The notes beneath the pieces are model-generated. The model was given only the letters and a program-made list of their open reading frames with translations. It had not been told where the DNA came from and did not search any database. Positions 19,520-29,220 of a stretch of DNA of 64,000 nucleotides are shown here, in pieces. The position numbers were made by a program, and so were the translations under genes. The stretch is from Rahnella variigena (GTDB lineage: Bacteria > Pseudomonadota > Gammaproteobacteria > Enterobacterales > Enterobacteriaceae): NCBI RefSeq assembly GCF_003610915.1, contig NZ_NSDJ01000001.1, positions 1,550,001-1,614,000 of the forward strand, read 5' to 3'. Positions within the stretch are counted from its first letter, which is position 1, and every line of letters begins with the position of its first letter.

Positions 19520-20413
19520 TCAGAAGTAGAAACCGACTTCTAATCCCAGCGTGGAGGTGGTGGTCGCGGGCTGATAATAGCCGACGGTGCGTCCGTTCAG
19601 GTCACCCTGTTTCTCGTCCGACTTGCCGTATTTCTGGTGCACATAGCTGGCTTTCACAAAGACATCTTTGTTGATATTCCAGGTCAGGCTGGTGAATGGC
19701 GAGAGCTTAGATTTCGGCTCCAGCCAGACTGAACCCTGATTGCTGTGCGTCCAGGTTTTAATCGGATACAGCGCACCGCCTTCCAGACTCAGACGTGAAT
19801 CTGCGGTCATTTGCCAGTTGGCACCGAGGGATGCTTTGGCGTAAGGCTGCAGCGTAACTTCCACCGCGTTGTAATTGCGGGTGGTATTTTCCGACGCAAT
19901 ATACACATCGTCAGAGCGGATGTTTCGCAGCCACGCCTGACCACCGAGTGCGCCTTTCATATCGAAAGACACGCTGTCGGATGCCCGGTAACGGTAGCCG
20001 CGCGTCATGTCCGCACTGTAACCGGTGTAGTAGGTTTTGCCTTTCAGTGATCCGTTCGGCACATTGGCCTGATCGTCCAGCGTACTGCCTTTATAGCGGA
20101 CGATCCCGAACATCACGCTCATGTCCCAGGCTTTTAATAAGCCGCTTTGGGTATCGAGGCTATTTCTTGTCCCAAGATAATTATTAGATCCGAAATTAAC
20201 GCGCAGGCGCGGGCCATGTTCAGCAACATATTTACCGTCCATATTATCGACGGATTCGTCCCACTTATAATATTCAGCACCGTAACTCACATAGTGCCGC
20301 ATCCCTTCAGTATTGCTGCCTAACAAACTTTCCCCGGCCCGGGAAACCCCGGAAACCAATAAAGAACTCGCGACCAGCAGGCTGGATACGGTCTTTAATT
20401 TACTCATTGTCAT
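19520..20413 (-). CDS. outer-membrane beta-barrel protein, unassigned
   Basis: The 297-residue protein has a signal peptide (KLKTVSSLLVASSLLVSGVSRA). The mature part alternates polar and aromatic residues in about 10-12 strands and ends in GLEVGFYF, with the C-terminal Phe that targets barrels to the BAM machinery. The ATG at 20413 is preferred over an upstream in-frame start at 20461 because the signal peptide begins there; an ATG at 20407 is also possible. I cannot place it in a named porin or protease family. It has long AT-rich upstream DNA, suggesting regulated expression. Confidence 0.72.
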   Translation of the reverse strand: MTMSKLKTVSSLLVASSLLVSGVSRAGESLLGSNTEGMRHYVSYGAEYYKWDESVDNMDGKYVAEHGPRLRVNFGSNNYLGTRNSLDTQSGLLKAWDMSVMFGIVRYKGSTLDDQANVPNGSLKGKTYYTGYSADMTRGYRYRASDSVSFDMKGALGGQAWLRNIRSDDVYIASENTTRNYNAVEVTLQPYAKASLGANWQMTADSRLSLEGGALYPIKTWTHSNQGSVWLEPKSKLSPFTSLTWNINKDVFVKASYVHQKYGKSDEKQGDLNGRTVGYYQPATTTSTLGLEVGFYF

Positions 20414-20791
20414 TTTATATTTCTGCTTGCAGGTGGATGGAGCTGGTTGCTTAGTAAGCAATGACGCGATGCTAATGGTCAGGAGGGAATATATAAAGTG
20501 ATTTATCTGTTTTTCAGAAAAAAGCGATCTTTTGATCTGCCATAAGTTAAATTATTGGTTATACGTGAATTATATTTGATTTATAGGTTGTATATTATTT
20601 TTGAAATTTGGCTTAATTGTTAGATCGATTGGCGATTAATTTGACTTAAATAAGGATTTTATCACTCTTTAAATATTAATTTACCTTAAGGAGTATAGCC
20701 GGTTTTTATACAGGTGAAGTTATTTTACTTAAGTGATGCTTATTGAGTTTCAGGCGTGAGAATATTCAGTATCAGAATTTGTCTATACAAA
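20414..20791. other. gene-free AT-rich interval
   Basis: This stretch separates the barrel-protein gene from speD. It is strongly AT-rich, especially 20520-20720, and must contain the promoter of the barrel-protein gene on the minus strand. I found no convincing -35/-10 pair, operator palindrome or small ORF. It ends in the speD terminator. Confidence 0.6.
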
Positions 20792-20826
20792 AAAAGGCCG
20801 GACATTTTACTCATGTCCGGCCTTTT
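20792..20826 (-). terminator. terminator after speD (bidirectional shape)
   Basis: A perfect 14-bp stem, aaaaggccggacat / atgtccggcctttt, has a 7-base loop and is flanked by A and T runs on both sides. On the minus strand it lies 17 bases past the speD stop. Confidence 0.92.
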
Positions 20827-20842
20827 CTTTATTCAGCACTGA

Positions 20843-21637
20843 TCAGACTGACGGCAGATTGCGACCGTAATAGATTTCCTGCATTTCTTTGTACAGCAAA
20901 TCGGTGATTTCCTTACGCTCCTGCGCGCTCAGTTCATCCGGTTTAGCATTGAAAAGATAATGTTTCAGATCGAACTCTTTCAGCAACATCTTGGTGTGGA
21001 AGATATTTTCCTGATACACGTTGACGTCCATCATGTCGTACAGCGCTTTCATATCCTGCGACATAAAGTTCTGAATCGAGTTAATGGAATGGTCGATGTA
21101 GTGTTTCACCCCGTTCACGTCGCGGGTAAAACCACGAACGCGGTAATCGATGGTGACGATGTCGGATTCGAGCTGGTGGATCAGATAGTTCAGCGCTTTC
21201 AGCGGTGAAATCACGCCACAGGTCGAGACTTCAATATCAGCGCGGAAAGTACACAGGCCGCCTTCGGGATGGCTTTCCGGATAGGTATGCACGCAGATAT
21301 GGCTTTTATCCAGATGTGCGACCACGGAATTCGGCAACGGACCCGGATGTTCTGTGTTATCGACATCACGCGGATCCATCGGCTCTTCGCTCACTAAAAT
21401 CGTGACGCTGGCGCCCTGTGGTTCGTAATCCTGTCGCGCCACGTTGAGGATATTGGCACCGATGATCGAGCAGGTTTCGGTGAGGATCTCCGTCAAGCGG
21501 TTAGCGTTATATTCTTTGTCAATGTAGGCAATGTAGCCATCACGATCGTCTGCGGTTTTGGCGTAGCAGATATCGTAGATACAAAAACTCAGGCTTTTGG
21601 TCAGGTTGTTGAAGCCATGCAGTTTCAGCTTTTGCAA
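20843..21637 (-). CDS. speD: S-adenosylmethionine decarboxylase proenzyme
   Basis: The 264-residue protein is the same length as E. coli SpeD and collinear with it. The proenzyme cleaves itself at the Lys-Ser bond in [15 protein letters not shown], making the pyruvoyl group from Ser112; the resulting enzyme supplies decarboxylated SAM for spermidine synthesis. The start codon is TTG (21637), as in E. coli, with GGGGGTGA about 9 bases upstream. The gene lies 28 bp downstream of speE in the speE-speD operon and ends at a strong terminator. Confidence 0.97.
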   Translation of the reverse strand: MQKLKLHGFNNLTKSLSFCIYDICYAKTADDRDGYIAYIDKEYNANRLTEILTETCSIIGANILNVARQDYEPQGASVTILVSEEPMDPRDVDNTEHPGPLPNSVVAHLDKSHICVHTYPESHPEGGLCTFRADIEVSTCGVISPLKALNYLIHQLESDIVTIDYRVRGFTRDVNGVKHYIDHSINSIQNFMSQDMKALYDMMDVNVYQENIFHTKMLLKEFDLKHYLFNAKPDELSAQERKEITDLLYKEMQEIYYGRNLPSV

Positions 21638-21665
21638 TTTAGTTCACCCCCTTATGGATGCAGTA

Positions 21666-22541
21666 TCAGCGCGCGGCTGACAGGGCATTCAGTAAATATT
21701 GTGGCAGGGCAAAGCTGCCGTGATGAATCGCCGGATTGTAATAACGACAGGTGATATCTGCGGCGTCAAAGCGCGCCTGCAAGGTTGCGCTGTCGATCTG
21801 GCGATATTCCGGGCTGTTGGTCGCCCAGGCAAAGGTCATGATGCCGCCATAATAGGTCGGGATCGCGGCCTGATAGAAACTGACATCACTGAAATAGTGG
21901 CTCAGTTTGGTTTGGCTGTTGACCGCTTCATCCTGCTGGAGGAAGCACACGCCATTTTGTGCCACGAAAATGCCGCCCGGTTTGAGACAACGGGCACAGC
22001 CTTCGTAGAACGCCGACGTAAACAGACTTTCACCGGGACCGATCGGATCGGTGCAATCGGAGATGATCACATCATAGGTTTCAGCGGTCTGATTAACGAA
22101 GTTCACACCGTCGTCGATCACCAGGTTGAAACGCGGATCGTCATAGGCGCCGGCATTGTGGTTCGGCAGATACTGGCGGCAAAACTCCACCACGCCGGCA
22201 TCAATTTCCACCATCGTCACCGATTCCACACCTTTGTGGCGGCACACTTCGCGCAGCATTGCGCCGTCGCCGCCGCCAATGATCAGCACCTTTTTCGCGT
22301 TGCCGTGGGCGAACAACGGCACATGGGTCAGCATTTCGTGATAGATGAATTCATCACGCTCAGTGGTTTGCACCACGCCGTCGAGCGCCATCACGCGACC
22401 CAGCGCGGCATTCTCGAAAATCACCAGATCCTGATGCTCGGTTTTGTCTCGGTATAACTCTTTATCGACGCTGAAGTACTGGCCAAAATGGGCGTGCAGC
22501 GTCTCATACCATATTTCTTTGGATGACGAGCTCTGGGACAT
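21666..22541 (-). CDS. speE: spermidine synthase
   Basis: The 291-residue aminopropyltransferase moves the aminopropyl group from decarboxylated SAM to putrescine. It has the nucleotide-binding motif [15 protein letters not shown], the family motif [20 protein letters not shown] and the acidic catalytic site in [18 protein letters not shown] at 22541 is chosen: AGGAGA lies 8 bases upstream and the N-terminus (MSQ...EIWYETLH) matches the family. It is first gene of the speED operon. Confidence 0.97.
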   Translation of the reverse strand: MSQSSSSKEIWYETLHAHFGQYFSVDKELYRDKTEHQDLVIFENAALGRVMALDGVVQTTERDEFIYHEMLTHVPLFAHGNAKKVLIIGGGDGAMLREVCRHKGVESVTMVEIDAGVVEFCRQYLPNHNAGAYDDPRFNLVIDDGVNFVNQTAETYDVIISDCTDPIGPGESLFTSAFYEGCARCLKPGGIFVAQNGVCFLQQDEAVNSQTKLSHYFSDVSFYQAAIPTYYGGIMTFAWATNSPEYRQIDSATLQARFDAADITCRYYNPAIHHGSFALPQYLLNALSAAR

Positions 22542-22740
22542 GTTGTGGTTTCTCCTGATCAATCGCAGCCATAAAAATGGGCGCACATGATAGCTAACTC
22601 TGCCGGTCCATGCACGGTTTCAGACAAACCCGTTTAGGTTAAGTGTAGCTGAGGCAAACGTGGTACGGGTAACAGAGGGAAGGGGAAGCGGCTCCGGCAA
22701 CAAAATGACGGAGCGCAAAGCGCGTAAACAGGCTTAAAAA

Positions 22741-23088
22741 TTAGTTGGTGTAGGCCAGCAGACTCAGGGAATCACGCGCCAGAGATTTGCATTTGGTCGG
22801 TTTAGGGACGGCAATCCCGCTCAGATCGCGGTAGCTGTCTTCGCCCATCGACTGCATATTAAAGCTGTTGTAATTGCTCAGATCCCAACGGTTTTGTTGG
22901 GCGAAAAACACGATCGCCCGTTTGATTTGGGTATTCGGCAGCTGTTCGTAACCGCAGTTGTTTTTCAGATAAACGAAAACGGCAGTCAGATCCGCCAGAT
23001 CTTCCGCTTCTGATTCACTCAGCGCCTGACTGGCGGACGAGAAGCCAAGCAGCGACAGTAATAGTAAACACAATGTTGTTTTTTTCAT
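22741..23088 (-). CDS. yacC: YacC family secreted protein
   Basis: The 115-residue protein has a signal peptide (MKKTTLCLLLLSLLGFSSASQA) and a mature domain clearly like E. coli YacC (LSESEAEDLADLTAVFVYLKNNCGY ... FFAQQNRWDLSNYNSF). Two cysteines (NNCGY, TKCKS) are conserved. The family is predicted periplasmic; I know of no established function. It sits between speE and the divergent cueO, the same position as in E. coli. Confidence 0.92.
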   Translation of the reverse strand: MKKTTLCLLLLSLLGFSSASQALSESEAEDLADLTAVFVYLKNNCGYEQLPNTQIKRAIVFFAQQNRWDLSNYNSFNMQSMGEDSYRDLSGIAVPKPTKCKSLARDSLSLLAYTN

Positions 23089-23204
23089 CGGCGTGTTCTT
23101 GTTCTTTTAGATAGAAAGTCAGAAAGACTTGGCTCACAAACAGTTAAAAGGACGTTACCATATTTGCACTGAGCGGCACCAAATTTCTTTTCCCGCTGAG
23201 CCGC

Positions 23205-23235
23205 TTGACCTTCCCCTTAGGGGAAGGGTTAGGCT
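23205..23235 (+). promoter_or_regulatory. CueR-type copper-responsive promoter of cueO
   Basis: TTGACC (-35, 23205-23210) and TAGGCT (-10, 23230-23235) are separated by 19 bp, the overlong spacer used by MerR-family activators. The spacer contains the dyad ccttcccc-tta-ggggaagg (23209-23227), closely matching known CueR sites at copA and cueO. Copper-bound CueR would activate here. It lies about 65 bp upstream of the cueO start. Confidence 0.88.
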
Positions 23236-23297
23236 GTCGTACTATTATGGCACGCTCACGCCATCCGTCTGGCAATTGCCCTCATAAGGACTGAAAA

Positions 23298-24902
23298 ATG
23301 AACCGTCGTGATTTCGTAAAATGGACAACCCTGATGGGGGCCGCCAGTACGCTGCCCGGCTGGAGCCGCTTCGCGCTCGCCGCAGACCGCCCTGCATTGC
23401 CCATTCCTGCGCTGCTGGAACCGGATATCCGTAACGCCATTATGCTGACGTTGCAGCGCGGTCAGAGCCAGTTTTTGCCAGGTGTTAACACCGAAACCTG
23501 GGGCGTTAACGGTAATCTTCTCGGCCCCGCGCTGCGTATCCGTCGCGGCAAACAGGTCGATGTCACCGTTAATAACCGTCTGGATGTTGCCAGCACCGTT
23601 CACTGGCACGGGCTGGAAATCCCCGGTGACGTCGATGGTGGCCCTCAGGCACTGATCGCTCCGGGTCAGAAAAGAAAAGTCAGTTTCACACTCGATCAGC
23701 CAGCGTCGACCTGCTGGTTCCATCCGCATCCGCATCAGACCAGCGGTTATCAGGTGGCGATGGGTCTGGCCGGTATGGTGCTGATTGAAGATGAAGCCAG
23801 CGACCTGTTGCAGATCCCGAAACGCTGGGGCGTGGATGATATTCCGGTCATTTTGCAGGATAAACGCCTGAACGACGCCGGACAGATTGATTATCAGATG
23901 GACGTGATGACTGCGGCTGTCGGCTGGTTCGGGCAACATATGCTGACCAACGGCGCAGTCTATCCGCAGCACGGTATTTCCCGCGGCTGGGTGCGTTTTC
24001 GTCTGCTCAATGGCTGTAATGCGCGCTCGCTGCACATCGCCACCAGTGACCAGCGGCCAATGTACGTCATCGCCAGCGACGGCGGTTTCCTGCCTGAACC
24101 GGTGAAAGTCAGCGATTTATCCTTGCTGATGGGCGAACGTTTTGAAGTGCTGATTGATTGCAGCGACGGCAAAGCCTTTGATCTGGTTACGCTGCCGGTG
24201 AAACAGATGGGGATGACGCTGGCACCGTTCGACAAACCGTTGCCAGTGCTGCGTATTCAGCCGACGCTGACGCAAAGCGGCAGTTCTCTGCCGGACACGC
24301 TGGTGCCGCTGCCTGCGCTGGTGTCCGTCGATAATCTGCCAACCCGCTGGCTGCAACTGATGATGGATCCGCAACTGGACCAGCAAGGTATGGCGGCGCT
24401 GATGAAACGCTATGGCCACAATGCGATGGCTGGCATGAGCATGGATCATGGCGGCGGCGATATGGCAGCAATGCCGGGCATGTCGGGTTCAGAACATGAC
24501 GGTCACGGCAGTATGGCGGGTATGGACATGAGCAAATCGTCCGCCGGTTACGACTTCATGCAGGGCAACAAAATTAACGGCAAAGCCTACGATATGAATG
24601 TGCCCGCTTTCGATGTGAAACAAGGCCAGTACGAAAAATGGACCATTTCCGGTGAAGGCGACATGATGCTGCATCCTTTCCATATCCACGGCACGCAGTT
24701 CCGTATTCTTTCTGAAAATGGTCAGCCCGTGCCGCCGCATCGGCAGGGCTGGAAAGATATCGTGCGTGTTGAGGGTGCCCGCAGTGAAGTTCTGGTGCGC
24801 TTCAACCATCTGGCCAATAAACAACATGCTTATATGGCGCACTGTCATCTGCTGGAACATGAAGATACCGGCATGATGCTTGGATTTACGGTGTCGGCGT
24901 AA
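23298..24902 (+). CDS. cueO: multicopper oxidase CueO
   Basis: The 534-residue periplasmic cuprous oxidase has a Tat signal ([16 protein letters not shown]...), consistent with export of the folded, copper-loaded enzyme. Copper motifs are complete: HWHGLEIPG and WFHPHPH near the front, HPFHIHG and [13 protein letters not shown] at the end. The methionine/histidine-rich insert typical of CueO (residues about 375-415, [10 protein letters not shown]...GMDMSKS) is present. It oxidises Cu(I) to Cu(II). It is single-gene and preceded by a CueR promoter. Confidence 0.97.
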   Translation: MNRRDFVKWTTLMGAASTLPGWSRFALAADRPALPIPALLEPDIRNAIMLTLQRGQSQFLPGVNTETWGVNGNLLGPALRIRRGKQVDVTVNNRLDVASTVHWHGLEIPGDVDGGPQALIAPGQKRKVSFTLDQPASTCWFHPHPHQTSGYQVAMGLAGMVLIEDEASDLLQIPKRWGVDDIPVILQDKRLNDAGQIDYQMDVMTAAVGWFGQHMLTNGAVYPQHGISRGWVRFRLLNGCNARSLHIATSDQRPMYVIASDGGFLPEPVKVSDLSLLMGERFEVLIDCSDGKAFDLVTLPVKQMGMTLAPFDKPLPVLRIQPTLTQSGSSLPDTLVPLPALVSVDNLPTRWLQLMMDPQLDQQGMAALMKRYGHNAMAGMSMDHGGGDMAAMPGMSGSEHDGHGSMAGMDMSKSSAGYDFMQGNKINGKAYDMNVPAFDVKQGQYEKWTISGEGDMMLHPFHIHGTQFRILSENGQPVPPHRQGWKDIVRVEGARSEVLVRFNHLANKQHAYMAHCHLLEHEDTGMMLGFTVSA

Positions 24903-24944
24903 CGGTTTTTCCTTTCTGTAGTTTCTTAAAAGTTTCTAAAAATA

Positions 24945-24974
24945 AGCTGGCCTGAGACGTTCCTCGGGCCAGTT
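24945..24974 (+). terminator. probable cueO terminator
   Basis: An imperfect stem, ctggcctgag / ctcgggccag, 40 bases after the cueO stop, is followed by a T-rich stretch. Confidence 0.55.
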
Positions 24975-25029
24975 TCATCCCTCTTTCTTCCTGTTTCCTT
25001 CTTCTTTCTGTAATGCCCCTTGATTATCT

Positions 25030-25048
25030 ATCTTTCAAATTGAAAGAT
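25030..25048 (+). promoter_or_regulatory. palindromic operator upstream of srlA (probable SrlR site)
   Basis: atctttcaa and ttgaaagat form a perfect 9-bp inverted repeat around one central base. A further half-like copy (ctttcaaa, 25053-25060) follows. The same half-site, atctttcaa, recurs at 28390-28398 just before srlR. The shared motif at the two places in one operon points to its own DeoR-type regulator. Confidence 0.5.
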
Positions 25049-25058
25049 TAAACTTTCA

Positions 25059-25080
25059 AAATGTGATCAATATATAATTA
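25059..25080 (+). promoter_or_regulatory. possible CRP half-site upstream of srlA
   Basis: aaatgtgatc is a perfect left half of the CRP consensus, but the right half is degenerate. It overlaps a TATAAT (25073-25078), so if used it may mark a site close to the promoter. cAMP-CRP control is established for the E. coli glucitol operon. Confidence 0.3.
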
Positions 25081-25163
25081 ATATAAATTCATTATGATTA
25101 TATTTTCAGCGTGGAGTAACAAAACATGAAAGCGTAAACCCACGTCCCCTACAGGAGAAGATG

Positions 25164-25712
25164 ATGATCGATGTAATAACGCACGGTGCTGAGTGGTTTA
25201 TCGGCCTGTTTCAAAAAGGCGGAGAGGTGTTTGTCGGGATGGTCACCGGCATCCTGCCTCTCTTAATCAGTTTGCTGGTAGTCATGAACGCGCTGATTGT
25301 TTTTGTCGGACAACGGCGAATCGAACGTCTGGCACAGCGCTGTGCTGGCAATCCGATTTCCCGCTACCTGCTGCTGCCGGTGATCGGCACCTTTGTTTTC
25401 TGCAACCCGATGACCCTGAGCCTCGGGCGCTTTATGCCTGAAATCTACAAACCCAGCTATTACGCGGCGGGCTCTTACAGCTGCCATTCCATGAACGGTC
25501 TCTTCCCGCACATTAACCCCGGCGAACTGTTCGTCTATCTGGGCGTTGCCAGCGGGCTGACCACGCTGGGACTGCCGCTCGGGCCGCTGGCCGTCAGTTA
25601 TTTCCTGGTCGGCATGGTGACCAACTTCTTCCGCGGCTGGATAACGGATCTCACCACTCGCATCTTCGAACGCAAGATGGGCATTCAGCTAGATCGTCAG
25701 GTTCAGCTGTAG
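25164..25712 (+). CDS. srlA: glucitol/sorbitol PTS, EIIC component
   Basis: The 182-residue membrane subunit of the glucitol phosphotransferase transporter is close to E. coli SrlA throughout ([56 protein letters not shown]). The second ATG (25164) is chosen because AGGAG lies at a better distance and it matches the family start; the first is at 25161. With SrlE and SrlB it imports sorbitol as sorbitol 6-phosphate. It is first gene of srlAEBD-srlM-srlR-gutQ. Confidence 0.96.
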   Translation: MIDVITHGAEWFIGLFQKGGEVFVGMVTGILPLLISLLVVMNALIVFVGQRRIERLAQRCAGNPISRYLLLPVIGTFVFCNPMTLSLGRFMPEIYKPSYYAAGSYSCHSMNGLFPHINPGELFVYLGVASGLTTLGLPLGPLAVSYFLVGMVTNFFRGWITDLTTRIFERKMGIQLDRQVQL

Positions 25713-25760
25713 GCAGGTTCCAGTCTATTCAAAATCCAATTCTAAAAATCGGAGCAGAAA

Positions 25761-26744
25761 ATGAGCGTTACGATCCGTATTAACCGGGGTGAAGGTGGCT
25801 GGGGTGGTCCGCTGTTGATTGACGCGGTGCCCGGCAAAAAAGTGGTGTATATCACGGCGGGCACGCGCCCGGCGATTGTCGACAAGCTGGCGGAACTGAC
25901 CGGCTGGGAAACGGTGGATGGTTTTAAAGAAGGCGAACCTCCGGCGGAAGAAATCGGTGTGGCGGTCATCGACTGCGGCGGCACGCTGCGCTGCGGTATC
26001 TACCCTAAACGGCGCATCCCGACCGTAAACATCCATTCGACCGGCAAGTCTGGCCCGCTGGCGCAGTTTATTACCGAAGATATTTACGTTTCCGGTGTGC
26101 GTGAGCATGACATTGTTGTTGAAAGCACAGACGCCGCGGAACCGGAAACGACGACGCCTAAACCGGCTGCGGCAGGGCGCGACTACGACACCACTAAAAA
26201 AATCACCGAACAGAGCGACGGCCTGCTGGCGAAAGTCGGTATGGGCATGGGCTCCGGCGTTGCCGTGTTGTTCCAGGCCGGGCGCGACACCATCGATACG
26301 GTGCTCAAAACCATCCTGCCATTTATGGCGTTCGTGGCGGCGCTGATCGGCATCATTATGGCCTCCGGGTTGGGGGATCTGGTGGCGCACGGATTGACGC
26401 CGCTGGCGAAAAGTCCCGTCGGACTGGTGATGCTGGCGCTGATCTGTTCCTTCCCGTTGCTTTCACCTTTCCTCGGCCCCGGCGCGGTCATTGCACAGGT
26501 TATCGGTGTGCTGGTGGGTGTGCAGATCGGGCTGGGCAATATCCCGCCACATCTGGCGCTGCCTGCACTTTTCGCCATCAACGCTCAGGCGGCCTGCGAT
26601 TTCATTCCCGTCGGATTGTCGCTGGCCGAAGCCAAACAGGACACCGTGCGCGTTGGCGTGCCTTCGGTGCTGGTCAGCCGTTTTCTGACCGGCGCACCGA
26701 CGGTACTTATCGCCTGGGCGGCTTCCGCTTTCATCTATCAGTAA
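25761..26744 (+). CDS. srlE: glucitol/sorbitol PTS, EIIBC component
   Basis: The 327-residue protein has a cytoplasmic EIIB part whose phosphorylated cysteine is in [15 protein letters not shown]. An alanine/proline-rich linker follows (about residues 120-140), then a membrane EIIC2 part with several hydrophobic segments ([32 protein letters not shown]). It starts 48 bp after srlA and is followed after 9 bp by srlB. Length is typical. Confidence 0.96.
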   Translation: MSVTIRINRGEGGWGGPLLIDAVPGKKVVYITAGTRPAIVDKLAELTGWETVDGFKEGEPPAEEIGVAVIDCGGTLRCGIYPKRRIPTVNIHSTGKSGPLAQFITEDIYVSGVREHDIVVESTDAAEPETTTPKPAAAGRDYDTTKKITEQSDGLLAKVGMGMGSGVAVLFQAGRDTIDTVLKTILPFMAFVAALIGIIMASGLGDLVAHGLTPLAKSPVGLVMLALICSFPLLSPFLGPGAVIAQVIGVLVGVQIGLGNIPPHLALPALFAINAQAACDFIPVGLSLAEAKQDTVRVGVPSVLVSRFLTGAPTVLIAWAASAFIYQ

Positions 26745-26753
26745 GGAGTCATC

Positions 26754-27116
26754 GTGCAAACCATTTATCAGACCACTATCACGCAAATCGGCGACTTCGC
26801 GCGTGAGGCGCTGACCGACCAGATGCTGATCACTTTCCGTGAGGGCGCACCGGCAGACATTCAGGATTATTGCTTCATTCATCAGCACGGGAAAACCGAA
26901 GGGGAATTGCACTGCGGCGCTTACATGGAACTGGCCGATGTGCGATATCCGGTGACCGCCGTGGGCGACGTGGCGATGCAAAACCTGCGCGAGCTGGGGC
27001 ATATCACCCTGCGTTTTGACGGCAGTGCCGAGGCTGAATTTCCCGGCAGTGTCCATGTAAAAGGCACCACGCCCGACGATATTCCGCTGGGCAGCGTATT
27101 GAAATTTATCGATTAA
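26754..27116 (+). CDS. srlB: glucitol/sorbitol PTS, EIIA component
   Basis: The 120-residue cytoplasmic EIIA protein passes phosphate from HPr to SrlE. It is of the glucitol-specific EIIA fold (TITQIGDFAREAL ... LITFREGAPADIQDYCFIHQHG), with the active-site His in the FIHQHG segment, and ends DDIPLGSVLKFID as in relatives. The start is GTG at 26754 after AAGGAG. It lies tightly within the operon. Confidence 0.94.
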   Translation: MQTIYQTTITQIGDFAREALTDQMLITFREGAPADIQDYCFIHQHGKTEGELHCGAYMELADVRYPVTAVGDVAMQNLRELGHITLRFDGSAEAEFPGSVHVKGTTPDDIPLGSVLKFID

Positions 27117-27138
27117 CTATCAGAATCAGGAGTCAGTT

Positions 27139-27918
27139 ATGGAACAGGTTGCAGTCGTGATCGGCGGGGGGCAGACGCTGGGCGCATTTCTCTGTCAGGG
27201 GCTGGCTGAATCCGGCTATCGCGTGGCGGTGGCGGATCTGAATGAGAAAAATGCCGCATCGGTGGCAGAACAGATTAACCAGCAGTTTGGTGAGGATCGC
27301 GCATTCGGATTTACGGTCGATGCCACGAATGAGGCCAGCGTAGAACAACTGGCGAAAGCGGTGGATCAGACGTTTGGCAGGGTCAGTTTGCTGGTGTACA
27401 GCGCGGGAATGGCGAAAGCATCGCCAATCACGGATTTCGCCCTCAACGACTTTGATCTCTCACTGCAGGTCAATCTGGTGGGGTATTTCCTTTGCGCCCG
27501 CGAGTTTTCCCGTCTGATGATCCGCGACCGTATTCCGGGACGGATTATTCAGATCAACTCCAAATCCGGCAAAGTGGGCAGCAAACACAATGCCGGTTAC
27601 AGCGCGGCAAAATTTGGCGGCGTCGGTCTGACACAGTCTCTGGCGCTGGACCTGGCGGAATATGGCATCACTGTGCATTCACTGATGCTGGGTAACTTGC
27701 TCAAATCGCCGATGTTCCAGTCATTATTGCCGCAGTACGCCAAAAAACTTGGCATTAAGGCCGATGAAGTCGAGCAATATTACATTGATAAAGTGCCGCT
27801 GAAACGCGGGTGCGACTATCAGGATGTGCTGGATATGCTGTTGTTTTACGCCAGCGATAAAGCTTCATATTGCACTGGTCAGTCGATCAATATCACCGGT
27901 GGTCAGGTGATGTTCTGA
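27139..27918 (+). CDS. srlD: sorbitol-6-phosphate 2-dehydrogenase
   Basis: The 259-residue short-chain dehydrogenase oxidises sorbitol 6-phosphate to fructose 6-phosphate with NAD. It has the glycine-rich motif VVIGGGQTLGAFL, NSAG-equivalent YSAGMAK and the catalytic YSAAKFG, and ends GQSINITGGQVMF. AGGAG precedes the ATG. It links the PTS genes to the regulators downstream; a strong hairpin follows directly after its stop. Confidence 0.96.
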   Translation: MEQVAVVIGGGQTLGAFLCQGLAESGYRVAVADLNEKNAASVAEQINQQFGEDRAFGFTVDATNEASVEQLAKAVDQTFGRVSLLVYSAGMAKASPITDFALNDFDLSLQVNLVGYFLCAREFSRLMIRDRIPGRIIQINSKSGKVGSKHNAGYSAAKFGGVGLTQSLALDLAEYGITVHSLMLGNLLKSPMFQSLLPQYAKKLGIKADEVEQYYIDKVPLKRGCDYQDVLDMLLFYASDKASYCTGQSINITGGQVMF

Positions 27919-27921
27919 TGC

Positions 27922-27950
27922 CATCCGCCCCTGTTTTGCAGGGGCGGATG
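27922..27950 (+). terminator. intra-operon hairpin between srlD and srlM
   Basis: A perfect 12-bp GC-rich stem, catccgcccctg / caggggcggatg, has a 5-base loop and starts 3 bases after the srlD stop. Only a weak T-rich stretch follows, so it may be a partial terminator or an RNA-end stabiliser. Either would lower expression of srlM, srlR and gutQ relative to the catabolic genes. Confidence 0.7.
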
Positions 27951-28004
27951 ACTATTTTAATGAGCAAATCACGTTACTCAGAAAGTCATGTTAAGGAGAA
28001 AATG

Positions 28005-28367
28005 ATGACCCCGACTTCGGCATTAATCCTCTGTGCGGTGCTGGCCTGGGTGGCGCAAATCGCGCTGGGCTGGTGGCAGTTGCAGCGCTTTAACCGGGCA
28101 TTCGACAAGCTGTGTTTACAGGGAAATGTGGGTGTCGGGCGTTCCGGCGGACGTTTCAAACCGAGAGTGGTGCTGGCGCTGGCTTTCGATCAACAGGAGA
28201 AAGTCTGTGACGGATTTTTACTGCGCGGCCTGACGATTTTTGCCAGCCCTCAGCCGGTTTCATCGCTTAATGGCATGAGCCGGGAACAATTGATGACAGG
28301 TGTGATCTTCCCGAAAGATCCGAATATTCAAACTGCACTATCATTAGCGATTGAACCGAAATCATGA
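28005..28367 (+). CDS. srlM: glucitol operon activator GutM/SrlM
   Basis: The 120-residue protein has one N-terminal hydrophobic segment (ALILCAVLAWVAQIALGWWQL) and a cytoplasmic part like E. coli SrlM (FNRAFDKLCLQGNVGVGRSGGRFKPRVVLALAFD). SrlM is an accessory activator of the glucitol operon. The ATG at 28005 is preferred because AAGGAG sits 6-7 bases upstream; an adjacent ATG is at 28002. It lies between srlD and srlR as in E. coli. Confidence 0.93.
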   Translation: MTPTSALILCAVLAWVAQIALGWWQLQRFNRAFDKLCLQGNVGVGRSGGRFKPRVVLALAFDQQEKVCDGFLLRGLTIFASPQPVSSLNGMSREQLMTGVIFPKDPNIQTALSLAIEPKS

Positions 28368-28389
28368 TATTTTCACTTTAAAAGCTATT

Positions 28390-28398
28390 ATCTTTCAA
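28390..28398 (+). promoter_or_regulatory. second copy of the srl half-operator, upstream of srlR
   Basis: atctttcaa is identical to the left half of the palindrome before srlA. It lies 49 bases before the srlR start, in an AT-rich gap of 79 bp that may hold an internal promoter. Confidence 0.4.
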
Positions 28399-28446
28399 AA
28401 AGAATGATGGCAGTGAATTTATCTTAAAATTTGAGCGTAAATCGTG

Positions 28447-29220
28447 ATGAAACCTAAGCAACGGCAGGCGGCGATACTGGAGCACTTGCAGCAATTTGGA
28501 AAGACGGCGGTGGACGATCTCGCCGCGCATTTTGCCACAACCGGCACCACTATCCGTAAAGATCTCACCCTGCTGGAAGAAGAGGGCGCAGTGATCCGCA
28601 CTTACGGCGGCGTGGTGCTGAGCCGCGAAGAAGGCGATCAGCCTATTGATCGTAAAACACACATCAATACCGGCAAAAAACTGCGCATCGCCCGCGCGGC
28701 TATTCAGGAAATTCAGGACGGCGACTCGCTGATTTTCGATGCGGGCAGCACCGTGATGCAGATGGTGCCTTTCCTGAGTCAGTTCAACAACATCACTGTC
28801 ATGACCAACAGCCTGCATATCGTCAATGCGCTGGTGGAGCTGGATAACGACCAGACAATCCTGATGCCGGGCGGCACCTACCGCAAAAAATCGTCTTCCT
28901 TCCACGGCAGCCTTGCAGAAAGCGCCTTTGATAAATTCAACTTCGATAAGCTGTTTATCGGCGCTGATGGCGTTGATCTCGATGGCGGTGTCACCACATT
29001 CAACGAAGTTCACGGCGTCAGTCAGGCGATGTGTAAAGCGGCCGAGCGTATTTTTCTGCTGGTGGATTCGTCAAAATTTGGCCGTAAAAGCCCGAATGTG
29101 GTGTGCCATTTAAGCAAGGTCGATACGCTGATCACGGACAGAGGGTTAAGCCAGCAATATCGTGATGCCATCGAAAAGTTGGGGATCCGCATTATTTTAG
29201 TCGGGGAAGACGATGAGTGA
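28447..29220 (+). CDS. srlR: glucitol operon repressor (DeoR family)
   Basis: The 257-residue protein has an N-terminal DeoR helix-turn-helix ([36 protein letters not shown]) and a sugar-phosphate-sensing domain ([51 protein letters not shown]) close to E. coli SrlR. ATG at 28447 matches the family start; a GTG three bases upstream is an alternative. It overlaps gutQ by 8 bp, so the two are coupled. The repeated atctttcaa motif is its most likely target. Confidence 0.95.
   Translation: MKPKQRQAAILEHLQQFGKTAVDDLAAHFATTGTTIRKDLTLLEEEGAVIRTYGGVVLSREEGDQPIDRKTHINTGKKLRIARAAIQEIQDGDSLIFDAGSTVMQMVPFLSQFNNITVMTNSLHIVNALVELDNDQTILMPGGTYRKKSSSFHGSLAESAFDKFNFDKLFIGADGVDLDGGVTTFNEVHGVSQAMCKAAERIFLLVDSSKFGRKSPNVVCHLSKVDTLITDRGLSQQYRDAIEKLGIRIILVGEDDE

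Noticed and set aside
21699..22457. 252-codon open frame antisense to speE
   Set aside because: It is a shadow of a conserved, GC-rich gene; composition (His/Gly/Val repeats) is typical of reverse-strand reading and speE is unmistakable.
23256..24035. 259-codon open frame antisense to cueO
   Set aside because: Overlaps the first half of cueO and would cover its start and leader; composition is that of a shadow frame.
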